This document shows positions 36,293-48,968 of a stretch of DNA of 64,000 bases, one piece after another. The translations under genes were made by a program, and so were the position numbers. Source of the stretch: Cyathus striatus (lineage: Eukaryota > Basidiomycota > Agaricomycetes > Agaricales > Nidulariaceae); NCBI GenBank assembly GCA_025738555.1, contig JAOVFP010000007.1, forward strand, positions 3,162,001-3,226,000. Direction: 5' to 3'. The notes under the pieces were generated by a model. The model saw only the letters and a list, made by a program, of their open reading frames with translations. It had not been told where the DNA came from and did not search any database. The stretch's first letter is position 1, and every line of letters begins with the position of its first letter.

Positions 36293-36661
36293 GACTGGAA
36301 GTATGCAAAGTGAAAATACTATGAAGTAATAACTACATCAAGTGTGAAGCTGAAGTCAAACAGTAAAGTAACAACTGCAACAAAGTGAAGAAAATATGAA
36401 GTATAGACTGGAAGTATGTGAAGTGGAAGTATAATGATGAAGTAATGACTGTATGAAGTGTGAAGCTGAAGTCAAACAGTGAAGTAACAACAGCAATGAA
36501 GTGAAGGTATTATGAAGTGCAGACTGAAGTTGTATGAAGTAAATGTATGAAGTATTGACAGCAGTGCAATTGAAGTAGCTTCATATTTTTGCAACTGTAC
36601 ATCACCAAGCAATTTTACTGCAGTTGCAGTTGAAGTATGACAATAGTTGTCAGCACCCCTC
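36293..36661 (+). repeat. Two 115-bp tandem units and the end of a TIR element (E)
   Basis: Two units of about 115 bp (36293-36405, 36406-36525) share GTGTGAAGCTGAAGTC and AACAGT. The segment ends at 36661 with GTTGTCAGCACCCCTC, very like the right tips of B1 and B2 (GGCTGACACCCCTC). Beyond it family C LTR sequence starts in mid-element with TTACCAT. I read this as the right end of another A/B-type element inserted in the LTR. No left end was found in the window. Confidence 0.5.
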
Positions 36662-37187
36662 TTACCATGTCATCATAGTATTACTCCTCTCTTCCATTCT
36701 TACTTGTACATTTCATTATGGCCTTTGTAGTTTAGTTTATGCCACCATCTTTTATCTTCATTCTGAACACATCATTTGTGCCCCTACTCCACTTTGCCCA
36801 GTCTTTATTCCTTTTACTTACTCTTAGCAGTCTGTCTCTGGATTTGTACCTACTGCTTCCTAGTACATATATATAGCCTTCCAGATGTACTAGTAGTCTT
36901 CAGTATTCATATCAACTCCATATACTTCTTCCTACTCTTAAGTTCTGAAACCCATTCCAGGTTTTCCTTCAGGTTTCTCTCCTGCTGCCTAGTGTAGTGG
37001 CGAAGCCTCTTCTCTTACTCTGCAATGTTCCCTTTCATTGTATATTGTCTGTTGTAAAATACGAACCATTCCCTGGGGATATCCAGGTGGCACAGCACAT
37101 ATGCTGAAGCCATGGTTCATTCCCACACTTCCACTCTATATTCTGCACCCATACTCACTTCAGGTTTCTGTTATAGTTCTCCTGTGC

Positions 37188-38671
37188 TGTAGAGGTGTAA
37201 TTCTCTACTGGGTGAGCCTCCCTCAGTCCCAAGTGTGTAAGACCAGTTCTATAGGGAGAAACTAGCTACACAGTGTCAGGCATGATTTTTGATTATATAT
37301 AATGCATGCAAATGCACTGTATACCACAATTAAAGAAATTGCACTGTCATGTCACATGACTGAATAGCTCACACAATCACATGATACAACACACTACTAA
37401 TCAAATATACCCAATACCATATATGAACAAATCAATACCTTACATGAACAAACAACTCTAAATCACCATTAAACATAATACACATACCAATAATTAATCA
37501 CTTGCACAAACAATGCACTAACAAAGGATAATATGGCACTCTTCCATTGTCCTATTCACCTATTGTTTGAAGACAATGAGAGGCTATTTATATACAACTC
37601 CATTGTTTTCAATCCTATTGTTCATAATAAATGAACTGCATTGTGCTATTCACCCATTGTTTGAAGACAATGAGAAAACTATTTATATACAACCCCATTG
37701 TTTTCACTCTTATTGTTCATAACTAATGAACTGCATTGTGCTATTCACCCATTGTTTGAAGACAATGCAAAATGACACTATTGTTTTCACTGCCATTGTT
37801 CACACAATGGCAGATAGGTATCTATTGTTCACTACTCCATTGTTATAAAAGTGGATTCCTATTGTTCTTGCCCAGAACAATGTAGCTCTTTATTTAGAAC
37901 AATGTAATTCATTACACATTGTTCTAACATATGCTACTGTCCTCTGCTGACTAACCCTCAAATACCATTGTTCCATACAGCTTCAGATCTGAAATCTACA
38001 CTTGCACACTACCCATTTTGGAGAACAATGTAGGATTGTAGAGTGGGAATTGGATTACTAAGCAGGTTGGGAAAAGGTATATAAGGAGGGCAGTTTGGCA
38101 GTAGATAGATAGCTACCCACCCCCCAGTAGTCTCACCCATTTGTCATTAGTCATTAGTTATTAGTACAGTTGCATCAGTACAGCCAGTCCAGTCAGTAAT
38201 AGTAACAGTAACAGTCCAGTCACAGTATTAGTCAGAGTAACAGTCACAGTCATAGTAACAGTAACAGAAGCAGAATCAGATCATAGGTCAAGTTCTAAGC
38301 AAGTTGAACATTGATCTATACAATATACACATTATAAATAGCACCAAGTCTATAGTGTGTACTATACCCTTCCCATTATACTTGTCATTACATACAGCTT
38401 TTGCTGTACATTACCCTTCATACCAAGTTTCATACAATTCATACAGCTTTTGCTGTACAAGACCACCTTCCATATTTCCAAGAATATCCTCACTAAATAT
38501 TTCCTGACACTCAGGTGTTGTAACATGAACAAAGTTGATTCCTGTTAGCACTTTAGATTAACTTAATCTTAAATGACAACAGGCATAGGAATGATGATAA
38601 GAAAGACTAAAGAGTGGTGATGTAAGCAAGTCTACTTATGTACTACTGTAAACCCTAACCCAACTCTTACA
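37188..38671 (+). repeat. Solo LTR (family U) with 5-bp duplication
   Basis: 1484 bp, starts TGTAGAGG and ends CTCTTACA, a TG...CA pair with short inverted tips. It is flanked by TGTGC (37183-37187 and 38672-38676). The uninterrupted C3 copy shows the empty site. It contains about 95-bp direct repeats (37545-37770, with CATTGTTTGAAGACAATG), a TATA box at 38078, and AACAGTAACAGTCCAGTCAC repeats downstream (38200-38270). No internal coding region remains. Confidence 0.88.
38078..38086 (+). promoter_or_regulatory. TATA box of solo LTR U
   Basis: TATATAAGG lies about two thirds of the way along the LTR, followed by AGT/CAG-rich sequence. This is the expected layout of U3 and R; the transcription start was not determined. 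Confidence 0.55.
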
Positions 38672-38759
38672 TGTGCCCTCTGGGCATCTTTGCATCAACT
38701 TCCAAGTAGGAAGGGAATCAGTATGTAACACTGACTCCCACTGGTCATGACTAAATATT

Positions 38760-39230
38760 GTGCTTAATATCTTATCCTCATCCTGTATTGGTTCTGTACA
38801 GTACCAAACTCAATTGAAAATTACAAAACACTCTCTGTATATGCAGAACTTCTTGTCACATACTTATTTACAATCATTTATGCATCAATCCATCATTGCT
38901 GCAGACAGTGTCACTAGACATTTGGAATGTGCTCCAGTCCAAAAGGAAGGTGCAGATGAAGCTATTGCTTCTTTAGTTCCAAAGAAGCATGGTAAGAAAG
39001 ATACTACCACTGTAAATTCTAATATAGAGTCAGATATGGCAAGTCTTTACTATTTACTAGAAGTCACTGCTAATACACATCAGAACAAGCACTTACCAAA
39101 GAAAACATAAGGACTCTTCATATGGCAAGACAAGTGTAAAGCCAAAGACAGTGGTCTGCTGAAGTCTGTGCCCATCCCATCCACAGTGAGCTCAGTTGCT
39201 TCAATAGTACAGGTGTGTAATAGCAAGTCA
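38760..39230 (+). pseudogene. Unidentified coding fragment
   Basis: An open frame (38760-39110) with SVTRHLECAPVQKEGADEAI and VPKKHGKKDTTTVNS continues after one TAA as GLFIWQDKCKAKDSG up to a GTGTGT donor-like site at about 39211. The composition is protein-like but no family was recognised. It lies immediately left of element A and may be a gene fragment into which A inserted. Confidence 0.35.
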
Positions 39231-39719
39231 TTTTGTTAAGACATCTGACAAGTTTGACATTTAGACCATGCCCACTATGCAGTCAACATTGTTGGCTAAT
39301 ACAATAACTGAGGTGGAGCATAAGTGTCAGCCATCATGATCATTTACAATAGGACTAGCTAATTGCTCACACTCTCAAATGTGATCATTTACTATAATAC
39401 TAGTAGATAATTCCCACACTCAAATATGATCATTTACCTATTACTACCAGAGTATTCCCACAATCAAATGTGATCATTTACATATTACTACCAGAATATT
39501 TTCACAAACAAATGTGATCATTTACTATAATACTAGCTGAATATTTCCACAATCAAATGTGATCATTTACTGTAATACTAGCTGAATATTCCCACAATCA
39601 AATATGATCATTTACTATAATACTAGCAGATTGCCCCCACACTCAAATATGATCATTTACTAAAATACTAGAGTGCCACATAAAAATGTTGGATTTTAAA
39701 ACCATGGAAAAATAATGTA

Positions 39720-42145
39720 TTGAGTACATGTGATGCTACAAATTACAATGATGCACTAGCTGGCAGTAGAGTAGGTCATGTTTGGGGGTCAAAATTGGCT
39801 ATGCCTTTGAGAACCAAACACAAGAGGCAGCAAGCTGATAACTTCCACAGCAGGAAGAAAGCACAGCATGAAATTGATGAGTCAGATAAAGAAAATAGGC
39901 AAAATGTAAGTGATATTCATGCAATACTTCTGTAACCTTTGCATAATTCACCATTAAGGTTCCAATTAGACACATGCTGTCATCCACTGTAACACAGACA
40001 AGAACTGATTCCAGTCCACTTAGTGAGAGGACAGTAAATATGGAACAGGAACCTGGTCCACCCACTGAGTGGGAGTTTGTAACACAGTTCTTTGTGAATT
40101 GTGAAACACATTCCAAACAGACAGAGAACACATTTACAGAACAAGATGTCGAAATAGCTGAGCATGGGGAGGGGCTAGCAGAAGAAGAGCATAGTGGGGA
40201 GCCAGTAGAAGGAGGGAATAGCAAGGAGCCAGCAGGAGAGCATAGCAGTGCAGAGCTAGCAGATGATGATAACAAAGCCAGAGATAGCAATATAGAAGGA
40301 GAAGGCAACCCAAGTGATGACTTTGAAAGAGAAAGCAATCTGGCTAATGATTATGTGAAAAAGCACTGGGTTCCACCATCTCTTGAAGCTGCACAAGAAG
40401 GACATACAGCGCTGCACAAATTCTGCATCCATGATGAAATAATGGAATTGGGCACAAGGATCCAAAGCTCAATTCATTGCTGCATAGCCAGTTAGAAGCT
40501 ATGAAGCAATTTCTGTGAAACTATACAAATATCCACTCACTGTTCTATGGGAAGTGGATGGCAGCATCATTGGACACCGCAAATGCACTAGAACGCAGGT
40601 GCTGGTTTGCAAGGTGCCTATGCAAGTGGTCTTCTGCTTTCATTGTGGATCATAATAATATTCCAGAGAATATCTATGGAGAATGGAATAAGTCATGGTT
40701 AGATGATGAGGACATGAAAAATGAACTTGCTGAGTACATTATGTCACTTGGAAAGTTCTTTTCTGCAATGGACTTGAAGAACTATCTGGATACACCTGAA
40801 GTTCAGGCATGATATTGGATGAAGAAAGGAATTTGTGAAAAAACAGCACAAAATTGGCTTAAAAAGATGGGATATCGGTGGCATAGAGAGCCAACCAGTC
40901 AATATGTTGATGGGCATGAGTGTGAGGATGTTAGAGTATATCGCCAGAAGGTATTTATACCCCAAATTCAAAAACTTGTGCACTGATTGCATATATGGGA
41001 TAAAAATGGAAAAGAAGAGGAAGACAACTCACCATGACCACACAAGCAGCACACTGTCATTTGATTTCATGATGAAAGTGCATTTTATGCACATGACCAA
41101 AGGAAGCAGAGGTGGGTAAAATCCACTGAAACAGCAGTCCCACAGCCGAAAGGAGAAGGATGTTCTTCGATGACAGCTGACTTTGTGTCTGCCAAGTATG
41201 GGTGGCTCCAATCTCCTGATGGAAAGGAATCAGTGTGTGTAATTTATAGAGCAGGAAAGAACTGTGACAGATACTTTGCTAATGATGAGATCATTATACA
41301 AGTGAATAAGGCCATGGATATCATGTCTAGGGAGTATCCTGAGGAGGAGCATGTTTTTGTGTTTGACAATGCAACAACTCACCTTAAACTTGCCAATGGT
41401 GCTCTTTCAGCTCACAGAATGACAAAGGGACCCTCAAAAATATTTGGTGTCAATGTCCCACTCCAGATAAATGGTGTCACCCAGTACCATGTGGATGGGA
41501 AAGTGAAAAAGACACGAATCCAAATGCAACCAGGGTGGCTACCAGATGGAAGAGAGCAACCTTTGTATGACTCCAGTGGCATCTTCAAGGGCATGACCAA
41601 AATCCTTGAGGAATGAGGATTGGTTGACAAGGCAAAGCTTCCAGTGGAATGCAAAGGATTCAAGTGTGTTAATGCAGTGGGAAAGTGTTGCTGGCGAAGG
41701 GTCCTATTCAATCAGCCAGATTTTGTGAATCAGGAGTCAATTCTTGAGATGAGGTGTTGAGAGCATGGCTTCAAGGTCCTTTTTCTTCTGAAATTTCACT
41801 GTGAGTTAAATTTTATAGAGAGATGCTGGGGGCATGTGAAGAGAATGTACTGTCAGTGTCCACCATCATTGAAGGAGGAAGATTTAGAAAGGAACATGGT
41901 GGAAGTACTTGATTCTATCCCAATTGAGATTATGTGGTGGTATGTTGACATCTGATTGGTAATTTCTCTGATTATCTGATCTGTCTTTCCTGACAGCTAT
42001 GCAACATCCTGTCTTCGATTCATTGATGCTTACCACAAAAAACTGAATGGAAGGCAAGCTGCTTAGGCATCAAGAAGATATTGTGGTCATTGTGTTCTTC
42101 CTGAATATATTTTGGAAGAGTTGCTAAGAGAAGATATTCATTGAA
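39720..42145 (+). pseudogene. DDE transposase of element A
   Basis: A transposase of a DDE family frequent in agaricomycetes, related in fold to IS630/Tc1-type enzymes but usually annotated only as hypothetical. It begins with a basic segment (39720-39905), then an intron (39906-39958) and an acidic tract (40080-40330). A helical region follows (WFARCLCKWSSAFI about 40610, KTAQNWLKKMGYRW about 40850, a helix-turn-helix candidate). Catalytic motifs: FHDESAFYAHD (about 41065), FVFDNATTHLKLA (about 41360), FHCELNFIERCWGHVKR (about 41795). A final GRQAA...RRYCGH motif ends near 42145. Stops at about 40810, 40984, 41616, 41758 and 42064 sit where relatives have Arg or Trp (TGA from CGA, TAG from TGG). 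At least one intron near 41950. Confidence 0.88.
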
Positions 42146-42337
42146 CTCCAGTCTCTTTTTTATTCTTATAGTATGATATTGTGTAACATAATGTATTATA
42201 ATACTTTAATTGTTGTAAATATGCTCATCTTAATCTACATAGTATATTTTGTATGAGGAGAATGGGACAGTGCACATCTTGGAGGGATGTGTGGAAGTCT
42301 GCAGAAGTGCTCTGGCTAAGCTCTGGCTGCTGTCATA

Positions 42338-45269
42338 CATGAGTGTCAGCCAATTTGATCATAAAAAGCCTTGGCTTTTTATGATCACCTACTATTTTAT
42401 ATTTACTAATGAATCTATGAGGTACTAGTGGATGTATATGTGATTATAGGTGATCATAGGTGATCATGTAATGTTTCAAGAGTATTAGCATATTATTGGT
42501 ACTAATGAATGTATAGGTGATCATAGGTGATCATTAAGTGTTTTCAACTGCACATTGGTCTATTATTACTACTAATGAATGTATAGGTGATCATAGGTGA
42601 TCATTAAGCATTTCAAGGGTATATTGACTTATTATTAATACTAATGAATGTATAGGTGATCATAGGTGATCATTAAACATTTCAAGGGTATATTGGCCTA
42701 TTATCAGTACTAATGAATATATAGGTGATCATAGGTGATCATTAAGTGTTTCAAGGGCATATTAGCTTATTATTAGTACTAGTGAATGTATAGGTGATCA
42801 TAGGTGATCATGCAGCATTTTCAAGGGTGTACTAGCATAATATTGGCACTAATGAATGTATCTCTTCCTACATGTCACATCTGTCACACATATTCACGCG
42901 CTCCACAAATTTCCCGCGCTTCACGTTTGTCACACATATTCACATGTGTCACAGTCGTCACACATATTACCATGCATCACATTTGTCACAATGTCACATA
43001 CATCACAATTGTCATACATATTCCTGCACTCCATGAATTTCCTGCACATCACATTTGTCACGCTTTCCATGTATGTCACACATGTCGCACAAATTCCCAC
43101 ACATCACATTTATAATCCTGTGCATAACATATGTCACACATTTTACACACATCATATTTGTCACATATATTCCTGCACTTCACATTTATCACATATTCCA
43201 CATGGGTCACACTTGTTACACCTATTCCTGCACATGACATATGTCAAGCTTTTCATGTATGTCATGTTTGTCTATTGTTTCTTTACATTTCATAGCCAAG
43301 AAATCAGAGCACTCTGTGACACTACAATTAACTATTAGTCCATTGTGTAGTAATGGAATTTGACCTTTGTCATCAACAATTTATTTAATTTTGAAAATTA
43401 TGTTAAGAGCAGGAAACTCAGCAATAACAGGTGCATGAATCACTTTCTGATGTTGTCATGTTAAATTGAATGAGGGGATTCTGAAATGTCTGTTAACTGT
43501 CAATCCTAGATGGTATCTGATCCTAGAAAAGTGAAAAGTAATAGCCACTGGGCAAGAAAAAATAGAGAAGTACAGGAGGCCTAAAAGAACTATATAACAT
43601 ATGGCACTCAAATAGTGAAACTAAATGTGACACAATATCACTAAGAGTGGATATAGTGTCTATTAATTCTTTGTATCAATAAAACAAAGAAACTGTTTTG
43701 TAGTGATATAGAGCAAGCAACTATGTGACTCAATAATGTGTGTTGTAGAGGATATCAGTATAACCAGTGGTTGATGCAAGAATCATGATAATGACTGAGA
43801 TGCATAAGTTTGATGTGATGTGGAATCACATATTTCACCATTCTTTCACATTTTTTATGCATGAGTGGCTCTATCAATGTCCTTTTCAATAGCAAAATGC
43901 TCAATACCATCATATTACATCTCTAGTTCTGATTGTAAAACATGTCATACCATCTCATTCCAAATTTATCACACATTGTCAATGAACCTATGGATCTACA
44001 TACACTCTATATTTTCCATTCTAGCTTCTTATTACCCCTACACTCCCATAATTTTCTAATTATCATATCACAAGTTATGACCTTCAATTCTATAAGAGCA
44101 TATATGTTTCTTTTGTTTTAAAATTTAATGTGCACTTTAAATACTTTGCTTCTGTAACAATTTGAATGATGGTATACAGGTAACTACACTACATGTTGCA
44201 CATGACATATGTAAAAAGTGTGACATGCTTGAAAAGTGTGAAAAAGTCACACATGCAAATATATGTGACAAATATGGTATGTGTAAAATGTGTGACATAT
44301 GTTATGCACAGGATTATAAATGTGATGTGTGGGAATTTGTGCAACACATGTGATGTACATGGAAAGCATGACAAATGTGACATGCAGGAAGCATGTGACA
44401 AATGTGATGTGCAGGAAATTCATGGAGTGCAGGAATATGTATGATATGCATGGTGTATGTGACATTATGACAGCTGTGATGCATGGTAATATGTGTAACA
44501 ATTGTGATGCATGCAAATATGTGTGACAACTGTGAAGTGCGGGAATATGTGTGACAAATGTGTGTGTGCAAATATGTGTAACAAATGTAACACATGTGAG
44601 TGTATGTGACAACTGCAATATGTGCAAATATGTGTGACGACTGTGACACATGTGAATATGGGTGAAAAATGCGACACATGCAAATATGTGTGGCAAATGT
44701 GATGCATGTGAATATGTGTGACAAATGTGACACATGCGAATAGTGACAAACGTGAAGCGTGGGAAAATTGTGGAGCGCGTGAATATGTGTGACAGATGTG
44801 ACATGTAGGAAGAGATACATTCATTAGTACCAATATTATGCTAGTACACCCTTGAAAATGCTGCATGATCACCTATGATTACCTATATATTCACTAGTAC
44901 TAATAATAAGCTAATATGCCCTTGAAACACTTAATGATCACCTATGATCACCTATATATTCATTAGTACTGATAATAGGCCAATATACCCTTGAAATGTT
45001 TAATGATCACCTATGATCACCTTTACATTCATTAGTAGTAATAATAGACCAATGTGCAGTTGAAAACACTTAATGATCACCTATGATCACCTATACATTC
45101 ATTAGTACCAATAATATGCTAATACTCTTGGAGCATTGCATGATCACCTATGATCACCTATGATCACATATACATCCACTAGTACCTCATAGATTCATTA
45201 GTAAATATAAAATAGTAGGTGATCATAAAAAGCCAAGGCTTTTTATGATCAAATTGGCTGACACCCCTC
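42338..45269. mobile_element. B2: satellite-armed TIR element nested in A
   Basis: 2932 bp, flanked by the 7-bp duplication TGTCATA (42331-42337 and 45270-45276). The left end is CATGAGTGTCAGCCAATTTG; the right end is CAAATTGGCTGACACCCCTC. The outer arms hold 69-bp units with GTATAGGTGATCATAGGTGA (42440-42860, inverted 44815-45210). The inner arms are TGTCACA-rich (42870-43270, inverted 44190-44810). The centre (43300-44160) is AT-rich without a gene. Same plan as B1 with a different outer unit. Confidence 0.9.
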
Positions 45270-45276
45270 TGTCATA

Positions 45277-46391
45277 GTGATTTTCCCATAGTCACATTTT
45301 GCTAACCTCATAGTCACAGTTTTGTCACATCACCTGACATTGGATGGCTATGAACTACAGCTACCTTATGAGAATATATGATACACATACCAGGTAAAGC
45401 ACTTTTGGTACAACCTCTCGCAATTTAGCATTCAGTGGTACACCTCAATATAAGATCTATACATTATGTTTTATTGGTCCATATCTAATAATCACTTGGT
45501 ACATCTTTTCAACTGATCATATATGTCTGGTACACCTTGCCCACATCAATGACATTTTTAGTACACCCCACAGTAGAGTAGACAAATGTTCAAGTACAAG
45601 GTAAGACCAAGTAAAACAGAAGATTGACTATGGAATGAATACAACTAGCAAGTCAAAGTGTACTAATTCTGAAAATAATACATAATATAATCAAATATAG
45701 TCAGTTTTCATCCAGTATGAGTACTATATATGAGACTAAGAGTAAGAAAGCTGTGAACAGATATAATATGTAAAGTGTGACATGAGTGAAAGATGTAATA
45801 GTGACATATAGAAAAAGCGTGACAGATGTATGGGAATGGTGTGACATGTGTGACATATGCGAAACATGTGACAGATCTGAAACATGAGAAAATATGGCAT
45901 ATGTGACAAATAGTCAAGGTGTGATATGTGTGACATATAGGAAATGTATAATATATGTGACATAAGAGAAAAGTGTGTGACATGTGGGAAAGTTGTGACA
46001 TATGGGAAAGCTGTCACAGGTGTCACAAATGTGAAAATTGTGACATGTGTGACATATAGGAAAGATGTGACAGCCATGACTGTGATAATCATGTGGGAAT
46101 AATCTACTACTATCATGGTAGATGATCACATTTGAGTGTGGGAATATTCTACTAGTCCTATTGTAAATGATCACATTTGAGCATGGGAATATTCTGCTAG
46201 TATTTTAGTAAATGATCACTTTGAGTGTGGGGGCAATCTGCTAGTATTATAGTAAATGATCACATTTGATTGTGAGAATATTCTGGTAGTAATAGGTAAA
46301 TAATCACATTTGATTGTGGGAATACTCTGGTAGTAATAGGTAAATAATCACATTTGAGAGTGAGCAATCAGCTAGTCCTATTGTAAATGAT
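45277..46391. repeat. Right side of element A: spacer, TGTGACA block and 45-bp units
   Basis: 45277-45765 has no gene. From 45770 to 46090 the words GTGACATGTGTGACATATG recur. From 46110 inverted 45-bp units (TAAATGATCACATTTGAGTG) run up to the LTR C3. Confidence 0.8.
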
Positions 46392-47010
46392 TGTTATATC
46401 CATGTCCAGATACATTGTGCCAACATTACTGAAGGTTCCCATATGACCTTCCAACACACCCAGTCCATTCCTGGAACATACCTGCTACAGGTTTACACTT
46501 CCTGACATTCCCACCCAGGTTCTTACCTGGAACCCATCAGGTTTTCTATTGGATACCTCAGATACATAGCTTCTCTTATGACAGCCTCACTATGTCATTA
46601 TACTATTACTCCTCTCTTCCATTCTTACTTGTATGTTTCATTATGGTCAATGTAGTTTAGTTTAGTCTTTAGTATTCATATCAATTCCATACACTTCTTC
46701 CTACTCTTAAGTTCTGAAACCTGCTCCAGGTTTTCCTTCAGGTTTCTCTCCCACTGCCTAATGTAGTGGCAAAGCCTCTTCTCATACTCTGGAATGTTCC
46801 CTTTCACTGTATATCATCCATTGTGAAATATGAACCATTCCCTGGGGATATCCAGGTGGCACAGCACATATGCTGAAGCCATAATTCATTCCCACACTTC
46901 CACTCTATGTTCTGCACCCATACTCACTTTGGGTTTCCATTATAGTTCTCCCACACCCTCCAGGCATCTTTGCATCTGCTTCTAAGTAGGAAGGGAATCA
47001 GTACATAACA
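46392..47010 (+). repeat. Solo LTR, family C (copy C3)
   Basis: 619 bp, TGTTATATCC...GTACATAACA, flanked by the 5-bp duplication ATGAT (46387-46391 and 47011-47015). It interrupts the right arm of A. Removing it rejoins the arm as TAAATGATCACATTTGATCA. Confidence 0.9.
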
Positions 47011-47116
47011 ATGATCACATTTGATCATGAATGTGATCATTTTATACCCAGGTAAAATGATTGCCACAAAATCATTTTACCTGAGCAAAAAATGATTACA
47101 CTGGCTGACACCACTC

Positions 47117-48478
47117 ATAAAGTATATCAGTTTTGAATAGCTAGATTTTCTCATATGGAACAGCACTGGTATATCCTTCTCATTTCTCACTTGCTCCACC
47201 CCATCTAGAATCCAATTATTGCTACTACTCCCTATTCATATCTTACTATCTCACCTTTCATTCATTAACCTAATGTATTTTACTCTTCTCCCTCCTCTCT
47301 CCTCCCTTTGTTCTCCATTCTTCCCACTTATCACATTCACAAGGAAGACACAACACTTACATGCCATGGTTACTTTATCACAAGATTTGACATTCAATCA
47401 ATGATGGTAACTGGATTTGTGGGCAATGGGCCTATTCATCATATGTCTTCCACCCTTGTCCATGCTGGCAATGCATACTACTCTCTCTCCCCTTCCCTTC
47501 CCCTCTCCCAAGATGTATGTAACCAATATAGCAAGAAACTTACACATCTCTCTTCTTTCCACAAGGATACACTAACCCACTATGACATGTGTCTGGATTT
47601 GACCTGGTTCATGCACAGCTTGTTCAATTTTCTCATGCTTTGATATACTTGATCTTTCTGTCCACTTAAAGCTTTGCACAAAGTCTCATGCTGCCACTGG
47701 AAAGGGTATTTTAGTATAGTACTAGTATTGTTGATTACTGAATACAATGATCATTCTAATCAGCAGTAGCTTGTGACTGTGACATGCATGAACTTATCAT
47801 TGATTGACTTGCTCTATGATAACTCAACAACTTACAATTGGTATGCTCTTATTTACTCTCAAGTCATCATCCCACCCCTGGACAAAGAAGGCCAATGTAT
47901 ATACCCTCCCACAAGCCATGAGTGTGAATGTGAACTGTGAACCTTATACCAACCATCTACTATTTTAATTTATTTTAAACACTGACATGCTGAAGTGCTG
48001 AAATGTTGACATGTATTGACACCAACTTTTTAGTGATTTGGTGAACTGATCTGACACTATCTTCTGAATTCATGGCAGGCAAGCATGATTTATTTTATCT
48101 CATTTCTGCCATAGAATTTAGTTTAAATATGACAGATAATACCTTGTTGAATGGACAAATTATTTAATAAATTATTATTTTAACTTTTATAGCAATAATT
48201 GGTACCTCTTCAACTGCACATGACTTTATACTATAAGCTCGTGTATTTTCTCATCATATTTTAAATTTCTTAGACATATAATAAAAATATTTTTATGCTA
48301 AGCAGTAAAGAATTTTCTGCTGCTATAAAATGCATAAAGAGATTTAAATTTCTAGCTACAATTCTATATCTATTCAACCAATTAATATGAAAAATATGTT
48401 CCTGCCCAATATTACTAAATCATTGTGATGCTGCCCATTGTGATTAATGGTATGTTATTCCATACAGCAGTTAATAAT
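47117..48478. other. 1.4-kb interval, no assigned gene
   Basis: One frame at 47308-47640 encodes 111 residues (contains ITRFDIQSMMVTGFVGNG) with a protein-like look but no recognised family. It could be an upstream exon of the Plavaka/Tnp2-like gene. The rest is AT-rich. Confidence 0.35.
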
Positions 48479-48604
48479 ACATACATACATAGATACATAC
48501 ATACATACATACATATATACATACATACATATATACATATATATATACATATATACATACATATATACATACATACATACATATATACATACATACATAC
48601 ATAT

Positions 48605-48635
<31 letters not shown>

Positions 48636-48652
48636 CATACATACATACATAC
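48479..48652. repeat. (ATAC)n microsatellite
   Basis: About 174 bp of ATAC/ATAT tetranucleotides. Frames through it are Tyr/Ile/Thr or Met/Tyr/Val/Cys strings and are not genes. Confidence 0.98.
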
Positions 48653-48659
48653 TTTTATT

Positions 48660-48968
48660 ATTACAACAGATCATCACTTCCAGCCACTTCTTGCTGGTAC
48701 AGACCCAATCCACCAACTTTCAATCTTCATGGTTGTGGCATGCCATATCATCTTGAATGTAGGGTGTAGAGGAGGCATTTTTATGTTTGCAATGATTAAA
48801 TACATTGTGTGGCTATGTTTAATGCATGGATATGGACCTTTATTATTGCTGCTTACACCTCATGATCAAAAACTTTTGTATGATTTCCTGGTAGACAGCT
48901 GTAGGCCAGAAGAAGAATTGAATCTAGAAGGAAAAAGCATTGTATATGCAGTTTTTCCTAGTCCAAAT
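48660..48968 (+). pseudogene. Plavaka/Tnp2-type transposase, segment 1
   Basis: Reads [17 protein letters not shown], then a hydrophobic helical part ([27 protein letters not shown]), HDQKLLYDF and [16 protein letters not shown]. In this family of CACTA-related transposases the same order leads to a conserved VYAVCP..CHCTY cysteine motif. The first Cys is Phe here. The hAT element starts directly after PSPN at 48969, and the frame resumes at 54727 with CHHTYKLSFEGD. The 5' limit is uncertain because the microsatellite adjoins. Confidence 0.7.

Larger units (their letters stand above)
36662..38730 (+). repeat. LTR family C, 3' part (copy C2), split by a solo LTR
   Basis: 36662-37187 and 38677-38730 align with the 3' part of C3 (46590-47010). 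C2 has about 150 bp more (36740-36890) than C3, so C3 carries a deletion. It ends GTATGTAACA. The solo LTR 37188-38671 sits in it. Confidence 0.8.
39319..47116 (+). mobile_element. Element A: repeat-armed TIR transposon with DDE transposase
   Basis: Left end CATAAGTGTCAGCCATC; right end GGCTGACACCACTC. The left arm (39340-39660) has seven 45-bp units with GATCATTTACTATAATACTA. The right arm repeats them inverted (46110-46391) and continues after the solo LTR C3 (47011-47116). Inside the right arm is a TGTGACATATG-rich block (45770-46090). B2 and C3 are nested. No matching duplication is visible outside the ends (GGTGGAG against ATAAAGT), so one end may be rearranged. The termini are those of B1 and B2. 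Confidence 0.7.

Noticed and set aside
38641..38671. CCCTAACCC telomere-like word
   Set aside because: A single occurrence at the end of solo LTR U, not an array.
42804..44872. Cys/His-rich frames in B2
   Set aside because: Same reason: translation of the TGTCACA satellite.
48425..48769. Tyr/Ile/Thr-rich frame
   Set aside because: Its repetitive first part is the (ATAC)n microsatellite. Only the sequence after 48660 has a family signature.
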